DNA of 64,000 bases from Clostridium sp. AN503 (GTDB lineage Bacteria; Bacillota; Clostridia; Lachnospirales; Lachnospiraceae): contig NZ_JBFDTP010000001.1 in assembly GCF_040719375.1 (NCBI RefSeq), positions 1,178,001 through 1,242,000 on the forward strand, given 5' to 3'. Made by a program: the position numbers and the translations under genes. Of the stretch, positions 17,928 to 26,640 are shown in pieces (positions within the stretch are counted from its first letter, which is position 1; every line of letters starts with the position of its first letter). Under the pieces are notes generated by a model, which saw only the letters and a program-made list of their open reading frames with translations, had not been told where the DNA came from and did no database searches.

Positions 17928-17987
17928 ATGAAATTAATCCGGTATCGCCGCCGCAAAATGCGGAAGCGCAGGTACGGGAATCCCTAA
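17928..17987 (+). CDS. possible 19-residue basic peptide
   Basis: A short open frame follows TTTTGGAGGAAAAGACA, a very good ribosome binding site at the right spacing. The peptide is 19 residues with ten Arg or Lys, starting MKLIRYRRRK. It lies between two minus-strand genes and overlaps the methyltransferase stop by four bases. The strong site is the only support. It could be a real micro-protein, a leader or chance. Confidence 0.3.
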   Translation: MKLIRYRRRKMRKRRYGNP

Positions 17988-18817
17988 GGTCTTTCCAGCA
18001 GAACTGCGATCGTATCACTTTCGGTATGGCTGGGACCGCCAGCTACATTTCCGAATAGCTTGCACACATTGAAATTGGAATGTGTCACTTCTTTTGTAAG
18101 GCTTTCTTCTGAGAAGCAGGTGTTCCATAGATAGTAGGGGGTTATTTCCTGCTCGGTTATGATGGCGATGAGGTCCAGCGTTACATTTTCTGAGTATTTG
18201 TATTGGCCGTTTATTTCCATATATTGGCTGGATCTCCAGAAGCCGTTGCCGGGGGAGATCTCCCAGGTCTGCCGTTCCTGGAAGTCGTTAAATTTTTTCA
18301 TGGAGAACACGTCCAGCAGCAGTTTTCCGCCCGGTTTCAGGTGGTGATGGATTCTGCCAAGGAGAATTCGCCGGTCGTCTGTTGACAGGGCGCCGTAGTC
18401 ACAGTAAATCATGGTGGCAAGGTCAAACTGGCTGTCGAGGTCCATCTCTAAGTAGTTCTGATACAGGTAAGAAATATCCAGGTTTTTGTCTTGAGCGGAC
18501 TGTCTTGCGTATTCGATGGAACGCCTGGAAAAGTCAATCCCGGTTACGTTATATCCTGCCTGTGCAAATTTCTCGGCATAGATACCGGGGCCGCATCCGA
18601 TATCGAGGAGACGCGGATACTGGGCGGGCGGGAGCAGCTCTTTGATCCAGGATGCGGATTGTTCAATAAAATCAAGCTTTCTGCTGGCTCCCTCAAAATC
18701 CGGGTCCAGATGGGCTTTCAGCATTTGCTTTGAGATATATTCATCATCCCAAAATGCAGACTCTGATTTAGTGTAAATGGAGGGCTTCTTTAATGCTGTG
18801 ATCATGTCGATGTTCAT
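17984..18817 (-). CDS. class I SAM-dependent methyltransferase
   Basis: A 277-residue methyltransferase of the Rossmann type. Motif I is LLDIGCGPGIYAEKFAQAGY near residue 69, followed by GIDFSRRSIEYAR (motif II acidic residue) and DLATMIYCDYGAL (motif III/IV region). The domain continues to a C-terminal beta-rich part. The methyl acceptor is unknown; related Clostridial proteins are annotated only as methyltransferase domain proteins. The ribosome site upstream of ATG 18817 is weak. It is transcribed away from the glycine riboswitch and shows no operon link with it. Confidence 0.88.
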   Translation of the reverse strand: MNIDMITALKKPSIYTKSESAFWDDEYISKQMLKAHLDPDFEGASRKLDFIEQSASWIKELLPPAQYPRLLDIGCGPGIYAEKFAQAGYNVTGIDFSRRSIEYARQSAQDKNLDISYLYQNYLEMDLDSQFDLATMIYCDYGALSTDDRRILLGRIHHHLKPGGKLLLDVFSMKKFNDFQERQTWEISPGNGFWRSSQYMEINGQYKYSENVTLDLIAIITEQEITPYYLWNTCFSEESLTKEVTHSNFNVCKLFGNVAGGPSHTESDTIAVLLERP

Positions 18818-18919
18818 GGTTTTTCTCGTTTCTGTTTTATTTGCGTTTTATTGTAGTGTGTTTTGAGGCAGTATGTCAATAGGACATTGTGCAAAGCAAA
18901 TATTTAACAAAGATTCCGG

Positions 18920-18949
18920 TTGCCAGACGAACTGCTTTTATGGTACGAT
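18920..18949 (+). promoter_or_regulatory. probable promoter of the glycine cleavage operon
   Basis: TTGCCA (18920-18925) and TACGAT (18944-18949) are 18 bases apart, with a TGG just before the -10 giving an extended element. Transcription would start near 18956, immediately before the glycine riboswitch. Confidence 0.6.
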
Positions 18950-18974
18950 GTACTTACAAAAGAACAATCGGTTG

Positions 18975-19138
18975 AAGGGTTCGGGAGAGACTGCGGGGAG
19001 CATTTCACGCGGCGCCGAAGGGGAGAGAAACTCTCAGGCAAAAGGACCGGATCTGGACGAACCCCTGGAAAGGTGAAGGCGTTAAAAGGCGCAGCACCAC
19101 CGACGAGGATGAATCTTTCAGGTACGAAGACAGGGCAT
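18975..19138 (+). ncRNA. tandem glycine riboswitch
   Basis: The leader contains the glycine aptamer signature twice. The first copy has GGGAGAGAC near 18983, GCGCCGAAGGGG near 19013 and CTCTCAGGCAAAAGGACC near 19032. The second has CACCGACGAGGATG near 19098, then CTTTCAGGTACGAAGACAGG. A short linker (GAACCCCTGGAAAGG) joins them, as in cooperative two-aptamer glycine switches. It directly precedes a terminator and gcvT. In this class, glycine binding usually turns the downstream degradation genes on. Confidence 0.93.
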
Positions 19139-19177
19139 ATAACTTTGCATCAGTGCGCGGTTATATGTCCTTTTTAT
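19133..19177 (+). terminator. intrinsic terminator serving as riboswitch expression platform
   Basis: GGGCATATAAC (19133-19143) pairs with GTTATATGTCC (19160-19170), with one G-U pair and a 16-base loop, followed by TTTTTAT. The left arm overlaps the end of the second aptamer, so aptamer folding and terminator formation can exclude each other. Confidence 0.85.
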
Positions 19178-19221
19178 GTGTCTTATATTTAACAAAGGAA
19201 TGAAAAGGAGGAAAAGGGAGT

Positions 19222-20313
19222 ATGGAACGGAAGACACCATTGTACGATATCCACGCGGCGAGCGGCGGGAAGATCGTACCCTTTGCCGGTTATCTTCTGC
19301 CGGTGCAGTACCCCACGGGCGTGATCAGGGAGCATCTGGCGGTGCGGACGGCATGCGGGTTGTTTGATGTATCCCACATGGGGGAGGTGACCTGTATCGG
19401 GCCGGATGCGCTTGAGAATCTGAACCGGCTGCTGACCAATGATTTTACCGGCATGTATGACGGCCAGGCCCGCTACAGCCCCATGTGTTATGAGAATGGC
19501 GGCGTGGTGGACGATCTGATCGTGTACCGTATCCGGGAGGACCATTATTTTATCGTGGTGAATGCGTCCAACAAGGATAAGGATTTTGCCTGGATGAAGG
19601 AGCATGAGTTCGGCAATGCAGAGTTTAAGGACATTTCCGATACGGTGGGGCAGATCGCGCTGCAGGGGCCAAAGGCTCACGATATCCTTTGCAGGCTGGC
19701 AAAAGAGGAGGATATACCGAAGAAATACTACAGCTGCAACCCGCACACGGAAGCGGCGGGGATCCCCTGCGTGATATCGAAGACCGGATATACGGGGGAG
19801 GACGGCTATGAGCTCTACATGGCGGCGGAGGATGCGCCGAAGATGTGGGAGGCGCTCATGGAAGCAGGGAAAGAGGACGGCCTGACCCCCTGCGGGCTGG
19901 GTGCGCGCGATACTCTGCGGCTGGAGGCGGCCATGCCTCTTTACGGACACGAGATGGATGAGACGATCACTCCCCTTGAGACCGGCCTTGGATTTGCCGT
20001 AAAGATGGGGAAGGAAGCATTTATCGGTAAGGAAGCTTTGGAAAAAGCGGGAGCGCCGCAGAGAAAGCGGGTCGGCCTTAAAGTGACCGGGCGGGGCATT
20101 ATCCGGGAGCACGAGGCTGTTTATATCGGGGACCGGCAGATCGGCGTCAGCACATCCGGGACCCATGCGCCGTTTCTGGGGTATCCCATAGCCATGGCGC
20201 TTGTGGACGCGGCGGATGCGGAAGCCGGGACTGCCGTAGAGGTGGATGTGCGTGGCAGGCGCGTGGCGGCTGAGATCGTGGCGCTGCCATTTTATAAGAG
20301 AGAAAAGAAATAA
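19222..20313 (+). CDS. gcvT: glycine cleavage system T protein (aminomethyltransferase)
   Basis: A 363-residue T protein of normal length. It starts KTPLYDIHAASGGKIVPFAG, the standard N-terminus. It carries FDVSHMGEV, the folate-site aspartate region YFIVVNASNKDKDF and a C-terminal FLGYPIAMALV. GcvT transfers the aminomethyl group from the lipoyl arm of GcvH to tetrahydrofolate, releasing ammonia and 5,10-methylene-THF. AGGAGGAAAAGGGAGT precedes the ATG. It is the first gene after the glycine riboswitch, and GcvH follows within 65 bases. Confidence 0.97.
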   Translation: MERKTPLYDIHAASGGKIVPFAGYLLPVQYPTGVIREHLAVRTACGLFDVSHMGEVTCIGPDALENLNRLLTNDFTGMYDGQARYSPMCYENGGVVDDLIVYRIREDHYFIVVNASNKDKDFAWMKEHEFGNAEFKDISDTVGQIALQGPKAHDILCRLAKEEDIPKKYYSCNPHTEAAGIPCVISKTGYTGEDGYELYMAAEDAPKMWEALMEAGKEDGLTPCGLGARDTLRLEAAMPLYGHEMDETITPLETGLGFAVKMGKEAFIGKEALEKAGAPQRKRVGLKVTGRGIIREHEAVYIGDRQIGVSTSGTHAPFLGYPIAMALVDAADAEAGTAVEVDVRGRRVAAEIVALPFYKREKK

Positions 20314-20378
20314 CCGTCATAGAAGCAAAGAAACAAGAAAGAATAAATACCAATAAAATGAATGCAGGAGGCAGAATT

Positions 20379-20756
20379 ATGAATTTTCCAGAGGAGTTAA
20401 AGTACACAAGATCACACGAGTGGGTAAAAGAGGAGGAGGACGGGACCGTTCTGATCGGTCTGACGGATTACGCGCAGAATGAGCTGGGGGATCTGGTGTT
20501 TGTCAATCTTCCGGAGGAGGGGGATGAGCTGACCGCGGGCGAGGCGTTTGGGGATGTGGAGTCGGTAAAAGCGGTATCGGATGTGTATTCGCCGGTGACC
20601 GGAGAGGTTGCGGAGATCAACGAGAACCTTTTGGACGTGCCGGAGAGCATCAATACGGATCCTTACGGAGCATGGTTTATCCGCGCTGCCAATGTTACGG
20701 ACACGGAGGAGCTTATGGATGCCGCCGCTTACGAGGCATTTACCAAAGAGGCATAG
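20379..20756 (+). CDS. gcvH: glycine cleavage system H protein
   Basis: A 125-residue lipoyl carrier protein. The lipoylated lysine is K64 in GDVESVKAVSDVYSPVTGEV. The N-terminus ELKYTRSHEWV is also diagnostic. The protein shuttles the aminomethyl and reduced lipoyl intermediate between the P, T and L proteins. I chose the ATG at 20379, which follows GGAGGCAGAATT; an in-frame ATG at 20358 would put the ribosome site inside the coding region. It lies between gcvT and gcvPA in the riboswitch-controlled operon. Confidence 0.97.
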   Translation: MNFPEELKYTRSHEWVKEEEDGTVLIGLTDYAQNELGDLVFVNLPEEGDELTAGEAFGDVESVKAVSDVYSPVTGEVAEINENLLDVPESINTDPYGAWFIRAANVTDTEELMDAAAYEAFTKEA

Positions 20757-20774
20757 ACGGGAGGGAGAAAGACT

Positions 20775-22094
20775 GTGGGGGATTTTATTTCCAGCACCGG
20801 CAGGCAGCAGGAGGAAATGCTTAAGGCTGCCGGTTATGACAGCTTCGACGCATTATTCGCCGATGTGCCGGAGAGCGTATTTTTAAAGGACGGGGTGTCC
20901 ATCCCGGAGGGGCTTTCCGAGATGGAGGCAGGGGCCAGGATGGAGGCCATGGCGGCTGAGAACCGGGTGTTTGCGCATATATTCCGGGGCGCAGGTTCTT
21001 ATCATCACTACATACCTGCCATTGTAAAAAGTGTGACGTCTAAAGAGGATTTCCTTACGGCCTATACGCCTTATCAGGCGGAGATCAGCCAGGGCAATCT
21101 TCAGGCAATCTTTGAATTTCAGACCATGATCTGCGAACTGACCGGGCTGGATGTGTCCAATGCTTCTGTCTATGACGGGGCGACGGCAGCGGCGGAGAGC
21201 ATTTTCATGTGTAAGGAGCGGAAACGGGTGAAGGCGCTTGTGTCGGCAACAACGCCGCCGGAGGTTTTAAAGGTTATGAAGACCTACTGCTACGGACGCG
21301 ATACGGAGCTTTGCGTGATCCCGGAAAAAGACGGCGTCACCGACATGGAGGCTCTTGGAGCCATGCTGGATGAGACCGTGGCCTGCGTCTATATGCAGCA
21401 GCCCAACTTCTATGGGATCCTGGAGGATGCTAAAGCCCTGGGGCAGATGGCTCATGAGAAAGGCGCGAAGTTCGTTATGGGCTGCAATCCCATCGCGCTG
21501 GCGGTCATGAAGACCCCGGCGGAATGCGGCGCCGATGTGGCGGTCGGGGAAGGGCAGCCGCTTGGCATGGCGATGGGATTTGGCGGACCGTACCTGGGAT
21601 TTATGGCAGCTACAAAGGAAATGATGCGCAAGCTTCCCGGCAGGATCGTGGGAGAGACAGTGGACAGCGAGGGCAAACGCGGCTTTGTGCTGACCCTTCA
21701 GGCGAGGGAACAGCATATCCGCCGGGAAAAAGCCAGCAGCAACATCTGTTCCAACCAGGCTCTCTGCGCGCTGACAGCGTCGGTGTATTTATCCGCCATG
21801 GGAGCGGAAGGGCTTAAGCAGGCGGCAACACTCTGCACCTCCAAGGCCCATTATCTGCGGGAGGAATTAAAGAAGGCGGGGTATGCCCCGGTATACGAGA
21901 AACCATTTTTCCATGAATTTGTGACGGAGTGTCCTGCGGATGCAGGCGTTCTGATGAAACATCTGGAGCAGAGGGGCTATCTGGGCGGGCTGATCCTGCC
22001 GGGCAACCGGATCCTCTGGTGCGCCACGGAAATGAATACCCGACAGGAGATGGATGAGCTGGTCCGTCTGGCAAAGGAGGTGGCAGCCGTATGA
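20775..22094 (+). CDS. gcvPA: glycine dehydrogenase (decarboxylating) subunit 1
   Basis: A 439-residue P-protein N-terminal subunit of the split bacterial type. It begins GDFISSTGRQQEEMLKAAGY and has family stretches RGAGSYHHYIPAIV and PYQAEISQGNLQAIFEFQT. Together with GcvPB it decarboxylates glycine with pyridoxal phosphate and loads the lipoyl arm of GcvH. The start is a GTG, preceded by GGAGGGAGAAAGACT. The stop overlaps the gcvPB ATG by four bases, consistent with equal production of the two subunits. Confidence 0.97.
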   Translation: MGDFISSTGRQQEEMLKAAGYDSFDALFADVPESVFLKDGVSIPEGLSEMEAGARMEAMAAENRVFAHIFRGAGSYHHYIPAIVKSVTSKEDFLTAYTPYQAEISQGNLQAIFEFQTMICELTGLDVSNASVYDGATAAAESIFMCKERKRVKALVSATTPPEVLKVMKTYCYGRDTELCVIPEKDGVTDMEALGAMLDETVACVYMQQPNFYGILEDAKALGQMAHEKGAKFVMGCNPIALAVMKTPAECGADVAVGEGQPLGMAMGFGGPYLGFMAATKEMMRKLPGRIVGETVDSEGKRGFVLTLQAREQHIRREKASSNICSNQALCALTASVYLSAMGAEGLKQAATLCTSKAHYLREELKKAGYAPVYEKPFFHEFVTECPADAGVLMKHLEQRGYLGGLILPGNRILWCATEMNTRQEMDELVRLAKEVAAV

Positions 22095-23527
22095 AGCTGA
22101 TATTTGAACGGAGCGTACCGGGGCGCAGATGCTCTATCCTGCCCGGATGTGATGTGCCGGTCGTGGAGCTTGAGGAGCTGGGCCGGAAGCAGGCGCTGCA
22201 TCTGCCCGAGGTGTCGGAAAATGACATCAGCCGCCACTACACGGAGCTGGCAAAGGAGACCCACGGAGTCAATGACGGAGCTTATCCATTGGGCTCCTGT
22301 ACGATGAAATACAACCCGAAGATCAATGAAGTGACGGCTTCCCTGCCTGGATTTACTGGCGTTCATCCCTTCCAGCCGGAGGAGACGGTACAGGGCTGCC
22401 TGGAGGTGCTGCACACGGCGGATAAGCTGTTTGCTGAGATCACCGGGATGGATCACATGTCCTTCCAGCCGGCGGCGGGAGCCCATGGGGAATTTACCGG
22501 GCTGCTGCTCATCAAGGCCTACCACGATCACCGGGGAGACAAAAAGCGGAACAAGATCATTGTGCCGGATTCCGCCCATGGGACCAACCCGGCCAGCGCT
22601 GTGATGGCTGGATACCAGGTGGTCAATATCCCGTCCCGGGAAGACGGCTGCGTGGACTTGGATGTGCTGCGCCAGGCGGTGGGGGAGGATACGGCGGGTC
22701 TTATGCTGACCAATCCCAACACCGTAGGGCTGTTTGACCGGAATATCCTGGAGATCACGCGGATCGTCCACGAGGCGGGAGGCCTGAATTATTACGATGG
22801 GGCCAATCTAAACGCGATCATGGGCGTGGCCCGTCCGGGAGACATGGGATTTGATGTGGTGCATTTGAATCTGCATAAAACCTTTTCCACGCCTCACGGC
22901 GGCGGAGGCCCGGGAAGCGGGCCGGTGGGCTGCAAGGGATTTTTAAAGGATTATCTGCCGGGGCATCAGGTGGTCATGGATGAGGAAGGCGTGTATCATT
23001 TTGCTGATTATCCGGAATCCATCGGTTCGGTAAAAGCGTTCTACGGCAATTTCCTGGTGGTAGTGAAGGCGCTGACCTACGTGCTGATGCTGGGTCATGA
23101 GGGCATCCGCCAGGCCAGCCAGAATGCGGTACTGAATGCCAACTATATCCGGGTGAAGCTCTCAGACGCCTACAAGATGGCCTATGATGAGACCTGTATG
23201 CATGAATTCGTTATGAGCCTGGAGCAGGAGAAGCATGATATTGAGGTAAATGCCATGGATGTGGCGAAGGCCCTTCTGGATTACGGGATCCACCCGCCGA
23301 CCATGTATTTCCCGCTGATCGTCCATGAGGCTCTGATGGTGGAACCAACGGAGACGGAGTCAAAGGAAAGCTTAGATGAGCTGATCCATGCATTTTTGGA
23401 GATCCATGAGACCGCGAAGACGGATCCGGAGAAGATCCGCACCGCGCCCCACACGACCGTGGTAAAACGGCTGGATGAGGTGCAGGCGGCGCGCAGCCCG
23501 AAGCTCCGGTATGGGTTTGAACCATGA
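22091..23527 (+). CDS. gcvPB: glycine dehydrogenase (decarboxylating) subunit 2
   Basis: A 478-residue P-protein C-terminal subunit. The pyridoxal-phosphate lysine is K263 in LNLHKTFSTPHGGGGPG. Other recognisable stretches are GSCTMKYNPKINE and PDSAHGTNPASAVMAGY. It carries the active-site half of glycine decarboxylase and pairs with GcvPA. Both its ends overlap neighbours by four bases (ATGA), linking it to gcvPA upstream and lplA downstream in one translational chain. Confidence 0.97.
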   Translation: MKLIFERSVPGRRCSILPGCDVPVVELEELGRKQALHLPEVSENDISRHYTELAKETHGVNDGAYPLGSCTMKYNPKINEVTASLPGFTGVHPFQPEETVQGCLEVLHTADKLFAEITGMDHMSFQPAAGAHGEFTGLLLIKAYHDHRGDKKRNKIIVPDSAHGTNPASAVMAGYQVVNIPSREDGCVDLDVLRQAVGEDTAGLMLTNPNTVGLFDRNILEITRIVHEAGGLNYYDGANLNAIMGVARPGDMGFDVVHLNLHKTFSTPHGGGGPGSGPVGCKGFLKDYLPGHQVVMDEEGVYHFADYPESIGSVKAFYGNFLVVVKALTYVLMLGHEGIRQASQNAVLNANYIRVKLSDAYKMAYDETCMHEFVMSLEQEKHDIEVNAMDVAKALLDYGIHPPTMYFPLIVHEALMVEPTETESKESLDELIHAFLEIHETAKTDPEKIRTAPHTTVVKRLDEVQAARSPKLRYGFEP

Positions 23528-24726
23528 AGCGGTTATCCTATATGATCAACCGGGAGACGAATCCCTACCATAATATTGCGCTGGAGGAATATCTCCTGGA
23601 CCATGTGGCTGAAGATGAGGTCATCCTTTATCTGTGGCAGAACCGGAAAACGGTGGTGATCGGATACAATCAAAATGCCTGGCGGGAGTGCCGGGTGGAG
23701 GCTCTTTCGGAGGACGGCGGGTTTGTGGCCCGCCGTCTCTCCGGCGGGGGAGCTGTCTTCCACGACCTGGGGAATCTGAACTTTACGTTTCTGGCGCGGA
23801 GAGCAGATTATGATGTGGAGAAGCAGTCTGAGGTGATCCTGCGGGCGGTACAGTCCTTCGGGATTCCGGCCATCCGTAATGGACGCAATGACCTGACTGT
23901 GGAAGGCCGGAAGTTTTCGGGCAATGCATTTTACCGCAGAGGGGACTGCTGTTACCATCATGGAACGATCCTGATCCGTGCCGATAAGGGGCTGATGGGG
24001 AATTATCTGACGGTCTCGAAGGAAAAGCTTAAGTCGAAGGGCGTGGAGTCGGTGAAAAGCCGGGTGGTGAATCTGGAGGAATATGTCCCGGAGCTGAAGG
24101 TTTCGCAGATGGAGGAGGCGCTTGTCAGAGCATTTGGGGACGTCTATGGCGGAGCGGCGGAGATTATCGGGAAGGCGCTGGAGGATGGGGCTGTCTCGGG
24201 GGCTGAGCATGTTGCGCCGGAGCCGTATGATATGCGGAGGATTGACAGCGGGGAGCTGGAAAAAAGGCAGGAGCGATTCGGGTCCTGGGAATGGCTGTAT
24301 GGAAGAAAGATTCCGTTTCAGTATGAAGTCTCGCGGAAGTTTTCATGGGGAGAGGTTCAGATCCAACTGGAGGTGTCGGAGGGAGTGATCCGCCGCGCGG
24401 TGGTCTGGACAGATGCCATGGATGTGGGATTTTCACCGTATGCGGAGAAACGGCTGGAAGGTGTGCGGTACCGGAAAGAGGAGCTGATGAGGAAGCTTGA
24501 GCAAAGCTTGGAGGCGGAGCAGCCTGAGGCGGAACAGTTGGAGGCGGAGCAGCCGGAAGCGAAAACGTCGGAAGCAGAGCAGTTGGAGGCTGAGCAGCCG
24601 GAAGCGAAACCGTCGGAAGCGGAGCAGCCTGAGGCAGGGAAAGCGAACAGGCTGGAAGAGGGCAGGCTGAGTATGCTGGCAGATGTGATAGAATGTTTGA
24701 TGGCGGATAGTATACAAGATAGTTGA
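23524..24726 (+). CDS. lplA: lipoate-protein ligase with an EAEQPEA-repeat insert
   Basis: A 400-residue LplA-family ligase. It contains RRLSGGGAVFHDLGNLNFTF near residue 70 (lipoyl-AMP site), GRNDLTVEGRKFSGNAF near 119 and YHHGTILIRAD. The C-terminal accessory domain ends near residue 325. It is followed by about 50 residues of Glu/Ala/Gln/Pro repeats and a short conserved-looking helical tail (RLSMLADVIECLMAD). LplA charges free lipoate and attaches it to GcvH K64, and the operon position directly supports that. The repeat tract lengthens the protein beyond the usual 330-340 residues. Confidence 0.93.
   Translation: MKRLSYMINRETNPYHNIALEEYLLDHVAEDEVILYLWQNRKTVVIGYNQNAWRECRVEALSEDGGFVARRLSGGGAVFHDLGNLNFTFLARRADYDVEKQSEVILRAVQSFGIPAIRNGRNDLTVEGRKFSGNAFYRRGDCCYHHGTILIRADKGLMGNYLTVSKEKLKSKGVESVKSRVVNLEEYVPELKVSQMEEALVRAFGDVYGGAAEIIGKALEDGAVSGAEHVAPEPYDMRRIDSGELEKRQERFGSWEWLYGRKIPFQYEVSRKFSWGEVQIQLEVSEGVIRRAVVWTDAMDVGFSPYAEKRLEGVRYRKEELMRKLEQSLEAEQPEAEQLEAEQPEAKTSEAEQLEAEQPEAKPSEAEQPEAGKANRLEEGRLSMLADVIECLMADSIQDS
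24505..24643 (+). repeat. short in-frame repeats inside lplA
   Basis: Degenerate units of 15 and 18 bases built on GAGGCGGAGCAGCCG and GAAGCGAAA-type words encode EAEQPEA, EAEQLEA and EAKPSEA variants. All unit lengths are multiples of three, so copy-number change would keep the lplA frame. It is a candidate length-variable tract. Confidence 0.8.
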
Positions 24727-24758
24727 CATAAAACTAATGAGTGGGGAGGGGATAAAGG

Positions 24759-26309
24759 TTGGATCAGGCGGAGAAATTGTACGACCTGCTGGTCATCGGA
24801 GCAGGGCCGGGAGGATATCCGGCAGCCCTCAAGGCGGCGGGCCTGGGGGAAAAAGTGGCGCTGGTGGAAAAGCGGGATCTGGGCGGTACCTGCTTAAACC
24901 GGGGGTGTATTCCCACAAAGACGCTGCTTCACAGTACGGAGCTGTATCGGGAGATCGCAGGCGCGGAGCGTTTTGGGATACGGTGCTCTGACGCTGTTCT
25001 GGATGAAGCCGCATTGTGGGGGCATAAGGATAAGACAGTGGCATCTCTGCGGGATGGAATAGCGCAGGTATTGAAGAAGCAGAAAGTGGAGGTGTTCCAG
25101 GGCGTCGGAAAGGTTGTGGGCGTGACCGATGCAGCAGAAAGCTGTGCGGCGCAGCAAAGCGCAACGGCAGGAACAGGGAACGGAAAGACGATAGTCACTG
25201 TTGCGGTTCAGGGGCAGGATGATAAGACAGAGACATTTAAGGCATATCATGTCCTGATCGCGACTGGTTCGGCACCGGCCTCTCTGCCAATTCCGGGGTT
25301 TGACCTGCCAGGGGTTTTAAACAGTGATACGGTTTTGGATGGCGATGAGTTGGGCGTGACTTTGCCGGGAGACGCCTCTGAATCCGGTGGGATCATTATC
25401 ATAGGCGGCGGCGTGATCGGCATGGAGATGGCGACAGTATACAGCAATCTGGGCGTTCCGGTGACAGTATTGGAGGCTATGGACCGGATTCTGCCGGGTA
25501 TGGACAAAGAGATTGCCCAGAACTTGAAGATGATTCTCAAGAAACGCGGTGTGGAGATCATCACCTCAGCCCGCGTCACCGCTGCGGAGAAGACAGAAGC
25601 AGGTATGGTCTGTCACTATGAGCAGGTGAATAAAAAAGGAGAGACAGAGACATTCTCCGTAACAGGGGAGAAAATCCTGGTCTCTGTTGGAAGGAAGACA
25701 AATGTGGACGGACTGTTCGCTGAGTCCGTGATCGATGTTTATTCCCGGGAAAAACTGTTCACTCCGAAAGGGCATATCATTGTGGATACAGCATACGGGA
25801 CCATAATTCCCGGCGTGTGGGCTGTGGGCGATGTTGTGGGAGGCATTCAGCTTGCCCATGTGGCGACGGCGGAAGGCTGCCGGGCGGTGGAGGATATGTT
25901 TGGCATCCCGTACAGTCAGAATCTTGGAGTGATCCCGTCCTGCGTTTACACAGATCCGGAGATTGCCTGCGCGGGTATGACTGCGGATGCGGCAAAACAG
26001 CTGGGGATCGATGTGGTTACCGCAAAATATATTATGTCCGTAAACGGAAAATCCGTGCTGACCCTTCAGGAGCGGGGCTTTATCAAGCTGGTTGCGGAGA
26101 AATCAAGCGGCAAACTGGTAGGTGCCCAGCTTATGTGCGCCCGTGCTACGGATATGATCGGGCAAGTGGAACTGGCTATTGCCAGTGAAATGACAGCCGC
26201 AGATCTGGCAGCCGTTGTTATGGCGCATCCAACATTTGCCGAAGGGATCGGAGAGGCGGCCCAGGCGTTGGCGGCAGAGGTGACAGCGCAAGGGGCTGTT
26301 GGGAAATAG
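24759..26309 (+). CDS. lpdA: dihydrolipoyl dehydrogenase
   Basis: A 516-residue flavoprotein disulfide reductase. FAD binding is shown by LLVIGAGPGGYPAALKAAGL. The redox pair lies in GGTCLNRGCIPTK, NAD binding in IIIGGGVIGMEMATVY near residue 215, and the interface catalytic His-Glu in AHPTFAEGIGEAA. It reoxidises the dihydrolipoyl arm of GcvH with NAD. The start is TTG with GGGGAGGGG eight bases before. A low-complexity stretch around residues 127-146 (AAQQSATAGTGNGK) is an insert relative to typical Lpd, which also explains the length. Last gene of the gcv operon. Confidence 0.95.
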   Translation: MDQAEKLYDLLVIGAGPGGYPAALKAAGLGEKVALVEKRDLGGTCLNRGCIPTKTLLHSTELYREIAGAERFGIRCSDAVLDEAALWGHKDKTVASLRDGIAQVLKKQKVEVFQGVGKVVGVTDAAESCAAQQSATAGTGNGKTIVTVAVQGQDDKTETFKAYHVLIATGSAPASLPIPGFDLPGVLNSDTVLDGDELGVTLPGDASESGGIIIIGGGVIGMEMATVYSNLGVPVTVLEAMDRILPGMDKEIAQNLKMILKKRGVEIITSARVTAAEKTEAGMVCHYEQVNKKGETETFSVTGEKILVSVGRKTNVDGLFAESVIDVYSREKLFTPKGHIIVDTAYGTIIPGVWAVGDVVGGIQLAHVATAEGCRAVEDMFGIPYSQNLGVIPSCVYTDPEIACAGMTADAAKQLGIDVVTAKYIMSVNGKSVLTLQERGFIKLVAEKSSGKLVGAQLMCARATDMIGQVELAIASEMTAADLAAVVMAHPTFAEGIGEAAQALAAEVTAQGAVGK

Positions 26310-26323
26310 ATAATCCTACAAAA

Positions 26324-26366
26324 TGACAGGCGCGATTCATACGAACCACGCCTGTCACTTTTACTA
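26324..26366 (+). terminator. terminator of the gcv operon
   Basis: TGACAGGCG (26324-26332) pairs with CGCCTGTCA (26349-26357), with further pairing inside the loop, and CTTTTACT follows. It lies 15 bases after the lpdA stop. Confidence 0.75.
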
Positions 26367-26376
26367 GCATATGATA

Positions 26377-26640
26377 TTATACTTCGTTTACATGATACTT
26401 TTCAAACATGGATCTTCTGAAATCCAGATCCTGCTGTAACTTTGGCAGGTCTTTTGAATGGCCGTCGGCTATCATGGCGTTGACCAGCTTCAGCATGGCT
26501 TCCTGGCCGATCTCCTGGCCAATCTCTTGCCCAATCTTCTGTCCAATCTCCATCCCTACCTGCTGTCCCCTTTGCATGCCTTCTTCAAACCGCACATCCA
26601 GAGCGTCGTCTATATTAAATTCCGTATACAGCATATTCAC
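26377..26640 (-). pseudogene. detached duplicate of the Rpn nuclease C-terminus
   Basis: This 87-residue frame matches the last about 85 residues of the intact gene next to it, beginning MNMLYTEFNIDDALDVRFEEG, with only a few substitutions. It lacks the nuclease domain and any clear ribosome site. The DNA similarity extends beyond the frame (see the repeat entry). It carries more GQxIGQ units than the parent copy. It is most simply the old 3' end left after a tandem duplication, though it could be expressed as a C-terminal fragment. Confidence 0.7.

Noticed and set aside
24505..24643. Frameshift or assembly artefact in lplA
   Set aside because: The frame stays open through all repeat units and ends at a normal stop before lpdA, so the tract is coding.
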